From contig JAXMFT010000011.1 of NCBI GenBank assembly GCA_046347635.1, positions 122,455 to 186,454 of the forward strand: a DNA stretch of 64,000 nucleotides. The letters run 5' to 3'. A program made the position numbers and the translations under genes. This stretch comes from JAGVSZ01 sp019137045. Lineage in GTDB: Bacteria; Pseudomonadota; Gammaproteobacteria; Burkholderiales; SG8-39. How positions within the stretch are numbered: position 1 is the stretch's first letter; each line of letters opens with the position of its first letter. The notes under the pieces were generated by a model that did no database searches, was not told the DNA's origin, and saw only the letters and a list, made by a program, of their open reading frames with translations. This document shows, in pieces, positions 56,373-64,000 of the stretch.

Positions 56373-58166
56373 ATGAGCGAGTACGCAGCGCCGGTGCGGG
56401 ACATGCAGTTCGTGCTGCGCGAGCTCGCCGCCCTGGACGAGATCGCCGCGCTTCCGGGGTTCGGCGATGCGACGCCCGACGTGGTCGAGCAGATCCTCGA
56501 CGAGAGCGCCCGGTTCTGCGCCGAAGTGCTCGCCCCGCTCAACCGGCCCGGCGACGTCGAAGGCTCGACCTGGCGCGACGGCGAGGTCACCACGCCGAAG
56601 GGGTTCAAGGACGCCTACCGCCAGTTCACCGAGGGGGGCTGGAACGCGCTCCAGTTTCCCGCCGAGCACGGCGGGCAGGGGCTGCCGAAGCTCGTCGCCG
56701 CCCCGGTGATGGAGATGTGGAAAGCGGCGAACCTGTCGTTCTCGCTCTGCCCGCTGCTCACCGGCGGGGCGATCGAGGCGCTGCTCCTGCGTGGCTCCGA
56801 CGCGCAGAAGCGCGCCTACCTGCCCAAGATGATCGCGGGCGTGTGGACCGGCACGATGAATCTCACCGAGCCGCAGGCCGGCTCCGACCTCGCGCAGGTG
56901 AAGACGCGCGCGGTGCCCGCGGGCGACCACTACCGCATCTTCGGCCAGAAGATCTTCATCACCTACGGCGAGCACGACCTGGCCGAGAACATCGTCCACC
57001 TCGTGCTGGCGCGCACGCCGGGCGCACCGGCGGGGGTGAAGGGGATCTCGCTCTTCGTCGTGCCCAAGTTCCTGCCGCGGGCCGACGGCACGCCGGGCGA
57101 GCGCAACGACCTGCGCTGCGTGTCGATCGAGCACAAGCTCGGGATCCACGCGAGCCCGACGGCGGTGATGGCCTACGGGGACAAGGACGGCGCGATCGGC
57201 CACCTGGTGGGCGAGGAGAACCGCGGCCTCGAGTACATGTTCATCATGATGAACGCGGCGCGCTTCGCGGTCGGGATGGAGGGCGTGGCGCTCTGCGAGC
57301 GCGCCTACCAGAAGGCGCTCGCCTACGCGAAGGAGCGCCTGCAGAGCCGCGAGATCGGCGCAAGCGGCTCGCAGCCGGCGCCGATCATCCGGCATCCGGA
57401 CGTGCGCCGCATGCTCATGAGCATGAAGGCGCAGGCGGAGGCGACGCGCGCGCTCGCGTACGTGGCCGCCGCCCACCACGATCGGGCGCACCACCACCCG
57501 GACGAGGCCGCGCGCGCCCGCAGCCAGGCGCTCCTGGATCTGTTGATTCCGGTCGTGAAGGGCTGGTCCACCGAGACCGCGATCGAGGTCACCTCGACCG
57601 GCATCCAGGTGCACGGCGGCATGGGCTTCATCGAGGAGACCGGCGCGGCGCAGTACCTCCGCGACGCGCGCATCACCACGATCTACGAGGGCACCACCGG
57701 CATCCAGGCGAACGACCTCATCGGGCGCAAGGTCGCGCGCGAGGGCGGGGCGACGGCGAAGGCGGTGCTGGCCGAGGTCGAACGGACCGCGGGTGCCCTG
57801 CGCGACGCGGGAGCGGCCAATCTCGGCGTGATCGGGGCTCGCCTCGCCGCGGGCCGCAAGGCGGCGGCCGAGTGCGTGGACTGGATCGTGGCGAACGCCG
57901 GCGCCGATCCGAAGGCGGTGCACGCCGGCGCCGTGCCGTTCCTCAAGCTCTGCGGGATCGTGCTCGGCGGCTGGCAGATGGGCCGCGCGGCGCTCGCCGC
58001 GCAGGCGCGGCTCGCGCGGGGCGAGGGGGACGCGGCGTTCTTGCAGGCCAAGATCGCCACCGCCCGCTTCTTCGCCGACCACCCGCTCGCGCACGCGACG
58101 GCGCTCCGCGACGTCGTGGTCGAGGGCGCGCCCGGCGTGCTCGCCCTTTCCGACGAGCAGTTCTAG
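56373..58166 (+). CDS. Acyl-CoA dehydrogenase
   Basis: A 597-residue flavoenzyme of the long type with an extra C-terminal domain. Features: GTMNLTEPQAGSDLAQVKTR in the mid domain, VSIEHKLGIHASPTAVMAYG, and GGMGFIEETGAAQYLRDARI with TIYEGTTGIQANDLIGRKVA (the catalytic Glu region of this family). ETF encoded just upstream is its likely acceptor. Confidence 0.93.
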   Translation: MSEYAAPVRDMQFVLRELAALDEIAALPGFGDATPDVVEQILDESARFCAEVLAPLNRPGDVEGSTWRDGEVTTPKGFKDAYRQFTEGGWNALQFPAEHGGQGLPKLVAAPVMEMWKAANLSFSLCPLLTGGAIEALLLRGSDAQKRAYLPKMIAGVWTGTMNLTEPQAGSDLAQVKTRAVPAGDHYRIFGQKIFITYGEHDLAENIVHLVLARTPGAPAGVKGISLFVVPKFLPRADGTPGERNDLRCVSIEHKLGIHASPTAVMAYGDKDGAIGHLVGEENRGLEYMFIMMNAARFAVGMEGVALCERAYQKALAYAKERLQSREIGASGSQPAPIIRHPDVRRMLMSMKAQAEATRALAYVAAAHHDRAHHHPDEAARARSQALLDLLIPVVKGWSTETAIEVTSTGIQVHGGMGFIEETGAAQYLRDARITTIYEGTTGIQANDLIGRKVAREGGATAKAVLAEVERTAGALRDAGAANLGVIGARLAAGRKAAAECVDWIVANAGADPKAVHAGAVPFLKLCGIVLGGWQMGRAALAAQARLARGEGDAAFLQAKIATARFFADHPLAHATALRDVVVEGAPGVLALSDEQF

Positions 58167-58173
58167 GCGCCGC

Positions 58174-58752
58174 TCAGGCCTCCGTCTCCGGCGCGCCGGG
58201 CTGGCGCCCGACGAACGCGGCCATCTCGTCGTGCAGGTCGCGTTCGAGCACGCGCAGCGTCGGGTCCTGGGGGTGGGCGCGCGCCGTGAAGCCGAGACGC
58301 GCGGCGAGCCCGATCATCGGCGCATTGGTCGCCAGCGTCTCGCCCCAGAGCCGGCGCAACCCGCGTTCGCGCGCGATCTCGACCAGCCGGCCGAGGAGCA
58401 GCCGCCCGATCCCGCTTCCCTGCCAGCGGTCGGCCACCGTCAGGGCGAACTCGGCGGCGTCCCCGGGCGGCAGGAGCACGTATCGCGCAACGCCGACCGG
58501 CGTCTCCTTCCCCTCCACCGCCGTGGTCGCGATCAGGGCGACGTCGCGCGTGAAATCGATGTTGACGAGCGCGGCGAGGGTCTCGGGCGAGAACCGGACG
58601 CCGCCGAAGAACCGGCTGTAGCGGGATTCCTCCGAGAGGCCGAGCCCGAACCGCAACTCGAGGTCGGCATCTTCCCGGCGCAGGGGGCGCACCGTCACCG
58701 AGTGAGCGTGCAGGAGCGTGGTCGAAGTGGTTGCGGGAAGATTATCTGACAA
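58174..58752 (-). CDS. GNAT-family N-acetyltransferase
   Basis: A 192-residue acetyltransferase with the acetyl-CoA loop DRWQGSGIGRLLLGRLVEIA and NAPMIGLAARLGFTAR. The start is uncertain: a TTG at the complement of 58750-58752 gives LSDNLPATTSTT, while an internal GTG (VTVRPLRREDAD) fits the usual GNAT opening better. The sequence resembles the acyltransferase domain seen at the C-terminus of larger Pat-type enzymes, but is free-standing here. Upstream DNA is unusually AT-rich. Confidence 0.8.
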   Translation of the reverse strand: MSDNLPATTSTTLLHAHSVTVRPLRREDADLELRFGLGLSEESRYSRFFGGVRFSPETLAALVNIDFTRDVALIATTAVEGKETPVGVARYVLLPPGDAAEFALTVADRWQGSGIGRLLLGRLVEIARERGLRRLWGETLATNAPMIGLAARLGFTARAHPQDPTLRVLERDLHDEMAAFVGRQPGAPETEA

Positions 58753-58870
58753 AATATTGGAAAATCAGTATGTTAGAAACGCAACATCACTTAACATATA
58801 AGAATGGCGTAAATGAACATCACAAAATATCCTATAATTAATGAGTTGCAAATGTTTCTTGAGAGAGAAC
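58741..58870. promoter_or_regulatory. AT-rich island between GNAT and ETF-quinone oxidoreductase genes
   Basis: By hand count bases 58741-58860 are about 28% GC, against roughly 70-78% around. The segment lies upstream of the GNAT gene and downstream of the ETF-QO gene (both minus strand). It holds several -10-like hexamers, including TATAAT at 58833-58838 on the plus strand. No ORF of note is present. It probably contains a promoter; its composition is foreign to the genome. Confidence 0.6.
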
Positions 58871-58906
58871 TTTAAGTTCCACGGCACGCTTCGAGCGGAC
58901 ACGACG

Positions 58907-60538
58907 CTACATGCTCGAGTAGTTCGGCCCCTCGCCGCCCTGCGGCACCACCCAGTTAATGTTCTGGGTCGGATCCTTGATGTCGCAGGTCTTGCAGTGG
59001 ACGCAGTTCTGCGCGTTGATCTGCAGCCGCGGATTGCGCCCGTCCTGGTCGCGGACGATCTCGTATACGCCGGCCGGGCAGTAGCGGGTCTCGGGCGCAT
59101 CGTAGAGCGCGAGGTTCACCGCGATCGGGACCGACGCGTCGGCGAGCGTCAGGTGGCAGGGCTGGTTCTCCTCGTGGTTGGTGTTCGACAGGTACACCGA
59201 CGAGGGTTTGTCGAAGGTCACCACGCCGTCGGGCTTCGGGTACGCGATGGGCGGGTAGTCCGCGGCCTTGCCGAGCTGCGTGTGGTCGGCGTGGTTGCGG
59301 AAGGTCCACGGCGCCTTGCCCTGGAACACGTACTGGTCGATGCCGGTGTAGAGCACTCCGGCCCACAGGCCGTGGTGGAACGCGGGCCGGATGTTGCGCG
59401 CACGGTGCAGCTCGTCCCAGAGCCACGAGCGCCGCAGCCGCTCGGGGTAGCCGGTCACCTCGCGCGGGCCATCCGCGCCCAACGCCGCGAACAGCGCCTC
59501 GGCCGCGGTCATGCCGGATTTCATCGCGAGGTGCGTGCCCTTGATCTTCGGCACGTTGAGAAACCCCGCGGTGTCGCCGACCAGCATCCCGCCGGGGAAG
59601 GTGAGCTTCGGGAGCGACTGGAACCCGCCCTCGGAGAGCGCGCGCGCGCCGTAGGCGATGCGCCGGCCGCCCGCGAGAAACGGCCGGATCTCCGGGTGAG
59701 TCTTGAAGCGCTGGAACTCGTCGAACGGCGAGAGGTGCGGGTTGCGGTAGTCGAGGCCGATCACGAACCCGATCGAGATCAGGTTCTCGGCGAAGTGGTA
59801 CATGAACGAGCCGCCGTAGGTCGCGGCGTCGAGCGGCCAGCCGACGGTGTGCATCACCAGCCCGCCCTGGTGCTTCCCGGCCGGCGCCTCCCACAGCTCC
59901 TTGATGCCGATGCCGAAGGTCTGCGGATCGACGCCCTCGCGCAGGCCGAAGCGCTTGAAGAGCGTCTTGGTGAGCGAGCCGCGGCAGCCCTCCGCGAAGA
60001 CGGTCTGCCGCGCGCGCAGCGCGACGCCGCGCTGGAAGTTCGCGCTGTGGCTGCCGTCCTTCGCGACGCCCATGTCGCCGGTGGCGACGCCCGTCACCGC
60101 GCCGTCCTCGCCGTACAGGACCTCGGCGCCCGCGAACCCGGCGTAGATCTCGACGCCGAGCGCCTCGGCCTCGCGCCCGAGCCAGCGGCAGACGTCGCCG
60201 AGGCTCGCGACGTAGTTGCCGTGGTTGCGGAAGCTGGGCGGGACGGGCAGCCGGTAGCCCTTGCGCGCGGTGAGAAACAGCACCCGGTCGTCGCGCGCCG
60301 GCGTCGCGAGCGGCGCGTCCTTCGACTTCCAGTCCGGCAGCAGTTCGTCCAGCGCGCGCGGCTCGATCACCGCGCCGGAGAGGATGTGCGCGCCGATTTC
60401 CGCGCCCTTCTCGATCAGGCAGACGCCCACCTCCCGACCGGCCTCCGCCGCGAGCTGCTTCAGGCGGATCGCGCACGCGAGACCCGCAGGCCCGCCCCCC
60501 ACGACCACGACGTCGTACTCCATCTGCTCGCGATCCAC
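58907..60538 (-). CDS. Electron transfer flavoprotein-ubiquinone oxidoreductase
   Basis: Passes electrons from ETF to ubiquinone at the membrane. The 543-residue protein starts at a GTG (VDREQMEYDVVVVGGGPAGL), with the FAD fold at the N-terminus and the 4Fe-4S ferredoxin-like end NAQNCVHCKTCDIKDPTQNI. An upstream in-frame extension exists but lacks family character. Together with etfBA and the dehydrogenase it completes the route from acyl-CoA to quinone. Confidence 0.94.
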   Translation of the reverse strand: MDREQMEYDVVVVGGGPAGLACAIRLKQLAAEAGREVGVCLIEKGAEIGAHILSGAVIEPRALDELLPDWKSKDAPLATPARDDRVLFLTARKGYRLPVPPSFRNHGNYVASLGDVCRWLGREAEALGVEIYAGFAGAEVLYGEDGAVTGVATGDMGVAKDGSHSANFQRGVALRARQTVFAEGCRGSLTKTLFKRFGLREGVDPQTFGIGIKELWEAPAGKHQGGLVMHTVGWPLDAATYGGSFMYHFAENLISIGFVIGLDYRNPHLSPFDEFQRFKTHPEIRPFLAGGRRIAYGARALSEGGFQSLPKLTFPGGMLVGDTAGFLNVPKIKGTHLAMKSGMTAAEALFAALGADGPREVTGYPERLRRSWLWDELHRARNIRPAFHHGLWAGVLYTGIDQYVFQGKAPWTFRNHADHTQLGKAADYPPIAYPKPDGVVTFDKPSSVYLSNTNHEENQPCHLTLADASVPIAVNLALYDAPETRYCPAGVYEIVRDQDGRNPRLQINAQNCVHCKTCDIKDPTQNINWVVPQGGEGPNYSSM

Positions 60539-60594
60539 CGCCTGCTCCTTCGTCTCCGGCGCGCCGGCTGGCGCGGCGCGGGAAAGCGCGATTG

Positions 60595-60600
60595 TATAAT
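60595..60600 (+). promoter_or_regulatory. Candidate -10 of the thioesterase gene
   Basis: A perfect TATAAT lies 29 bases before the thioesterase start, in the gap between it and the divergent ETF-QO gene. No clear -35. Confidence 0.5.
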
Positions 60601-60629
60601 CGGCGCGCACCGCCGCGAGCCGCCGCCCG

Positions 60630-61043
60630 ATGACCCCGCCGCGCAAGAAGCTCGTCCACACCGAGGCCATCCCGATCCGCTGGGGCGACATGGACGCGAT
60701 GGGCCACGTCAACAACACCGCGTACTTCCGCTACATGGAGCAGGCCCGCATCAGCTGGTTCGACGCGCTCGGCGTGCGCCCGTCGCCGCAGGGCGCCGGT
60801 CCGGTGATCATCAACGCGAGCTGCACCTTCATCAAGCAGCTCGTCTACCCCGGCGTGGTGGAGGTGCGCACCTACGCGGGCAAGGTCGGCAACTCCAGCT
60901 TCGAGACCTGGCTCGAGATGCGCCCGAGCTACGACCCCGGCACGCTGTACGCCGAGGGCGCGGCCAAGGTCGTCTGGGTCGATTTCCAGCAGGGCAAGTC
61001 GACCGCGCTGCCGGAGAAGATCCGCCAGATCGTGCTCGGCTGA
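60630..61043 (+). CDS. 4HBT-family acyl-CoA thioesterase
   Basis: A 137-residue hotdog-fold protein. The catalytic Asp is in IPIRWGDMDAMGHVNNTAYF, the signature of 4-hydroxybenzoyl-CoA thioesterase-like proteins. It would release fatty acid from CoA in the cytoplasm. The acetoacetyl-CoA synthetase follows after 13 bases, so they are probably cotranscribed. Confidence 0.9.
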   Translation: MTPPRKKLVHTEAIPIRWGDMDAMGHVNNTAYFRYMEQARISWFDALGVRPSPQGAGPVIINASCTFIKQLVYPGVVEVRTYAGKVGNSSFETWLEMRPSYDPGTLYAEGAAKVVWVDFQQGKSTALPEKIRQIVLG

Positions 61044-61056
61044 GAGGGGGACGGCA

Positions 61057-63008
<1,952 letters not shown>

Positions 63009-63012
<4 letters not shown>

Positions 63013-64000
63013 GACAGCAGCCGCTCGAGCCGCGCGCGATAGCGCGCGGCGATCTCCGCGCGCGCCGGGTGACGTCCTGCGCGCACGACCCAGCGCCCGC
63101 CCACCATCACGTCGCGCACGAACCCGCGCCCGCCGGCAAAGACGAGCGCATCGAGGATCGCGTCGCCATCGCGGACCGCGAGATCGACGTGGTTGCCGTC
63201 GAGAACGACGAGGTCCGCGTGCGCGCCCGGCGCGAGGACGCCGGCTGAGCGCCCGAGCGCCTGCGCGCCGCCGCGGGCCGCCGCGTCCCAGAGCGTGCCG
63301 CCGACCGACGCCCGGCGCTCCGAAGCGAGCACGTTCCGCGCGCGCAGCGCCAGCCGCTGCGCGTACTCGAGCAGCCGCAGCTCCTCGGCCGGGTCGCGTG
63401 CGACGTGGCTGTCGCTGCCGATTCCCCAGCGTCCGCCGGCGGCGGCGAACTCGGGCGCGCGGAACACGCCGTCGCCGAGATTGGCCTCGGTGGTGGGGCA
63501 GAGCCCGGCGACCGCACCGCTGGCGGCAAGCCGCACGAGCTCGTCGTCGTCGAGGTGCGTGCAGTGCACGAGGCACCAGCGCGCGTCCGGCGCGGCGTGG
63601 TCGAGCAGCCACGCGACCGGCGTGCGGCCGCTCCACGCGCGGCAGTCGTCGACCTCCTGGCGCTGCTCGGCCGCATGCACGTGGATCGGTGCCGTCGCGT
63701 CGAGCGCCGTGATCCCCGCCACCAGCGCGGCGAGCTCGTCCGGGGTGACCGCGCGCAGGGAGTGGGCGGCGACGCCGAGGCGCAGCTCAGCGTCGGCCTC
63801 CGCGCGCAGGCGACGCACGATGTCGAGCACGCGCTCGGGCGTGCCCGCGAAGCGCGCCTGCGCCGGGCCCAGTGGGGCGCCGCCGAAGCCGCCATGAGCG
63901 TAGAGCACCGGCAGCAGCGTGAGGGCGATGCCCGTCGCGCGCGCGGCGCGCACGTGGGCGTGCGACAGCTCCGCGGGGTCGGCGTAGGGCGCGCCGCCCG
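63009..64000 (-). CDS. hutF: Formimidoylglutamate deiminase (HutF-like), partial
   Basis: Amidohydrolase-family enzyme of histidine breakdown converting N-formimino-L-glutamate to N-formyl-L-glutamate. About 330 residues are visible; the N-terminus lies beyond the right edge. Metal and active-site motifs are VAAHSLRAVTPDEL, IHVHAAEQRQEVDDC, WCLVHCTHLDDDEL and WGIGSDSHVARDP. The upstream piece GGAPYADPAELSHAHVRAAR fits HutF. No other hut gene is in the window. A related amidohydrolase is possible. Confidence 0.8.

Noticed and set aside
53717..56608. A 963-codon minus-strand frame across enoyl-CoA hydratase and etfBA
   Set aside because: Antisense to three conserved genes, with no domain pattern.
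58841..58920. Short plus-strand frame starting MSCKCFLREN in the AT-rich island
   Set aside because: It runs antisense through the ETF-QO gene and has no coding character beyond the first few codons.

Overview
The window is about 64 kb of very GC-rich, densely packed bacterial DNA. Gene content and order point to a betaproteobacterium, probably near Burkholderiales, Rhodocyclales or Nitrosomonadales. The supporting blocks are lplT...alr-radA, tig-clpP-clpX-lon-hup-tRNA-Val-tRNA-Asp-ppiD, mltD / yafS-like methyltransferase-rnhA-...-dnaQ, hpnCDE, and etfBA with an acyl-CoA dehydrogenase. I infer this from remembered synteny; no search was run. Many neighbours share 4-base ATGA or GTGA stop/start overlaps, which suggests translational coupling.

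Layout. 0-4.2 kb: an SDR fragment, tsaB-rimI-uracil-DNA glycosylase, and a lemA-TPM-TPM operon. 4.2-11.4 kb: two small divergent unknown genes, lplT with a TM2-like gene, a LysR regulator, a degenerate glutamine-amidotransferase homologue, a small unknown gene, alanine racemase and radA. 11.4-25.0 kb: an accessory block that looks inserted between radA and hpnE. It holds a LysR regulator, a zinc alcohol dehydrogenase, a truncated cupin/CMD gene, a flavodoxin, aldo-keto reductase pieces plus one intact copy, a SUMF1-domain protein, several SDR enzymes, a carboxymuconolactone-decarboxylase-family protein, a CPA1 antiporter and two alpha/beta hydrolases. Base composition there is more variable and often lower, and gene remnants are frequent. 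25.0-28.0 kb: hpnCDE (squalene synthesis) on the minus strand. 28.0-37.4 kb: tRNA-Leu, the proteostasis block with a sigma32-like promoter before lon, HU, two tRNAs, ppiD and fabI. 37.5-44.1 kb: a peptide-type ABC transporter. 44.1-52.1 kb: mltD, a methyltransferase, rnhA, an RND efflux pair and dnaQ. 52.1-63.0 kb: fatty-acid and acyl-CoA metabolism (acyl-CoA synthetase, enoyl-CoA hydratase, etfBA, acyl-CoA dehydrogenase, ETF-quinone oxidoreductase, thioesterase, acetoacetyl-CoA synthetase). The right edge carries a partial HutF-like deiminase.

Quality of the sequence. Several well-known genes are broken by single-base losses: the radA zinc finger, the ppiD C-terminus, the end of oppC, all of oppD and oppF, and the mltD C-terminus. 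Breaks are densest at 42.06-44.85 kb. Because the damaged genes are core or conserved and the frames switch repeatedly without loss of similarity, assembly or sequencing error is more likely than true decay. The cupin/AKR chimera and the AKR stub in the accessory block look like real rearrangements instead.

I see no CRISPR array, insertion sequence, rRNA or prophage. No gene-free stretch exceeds 300 bases. I did not find a clearly new biological system. The best leads are the LysR-linked redox cluster, the amidotransferase homologue lacking its catalytic residues, and the AT-rich island at 58.75-58.87 kb.
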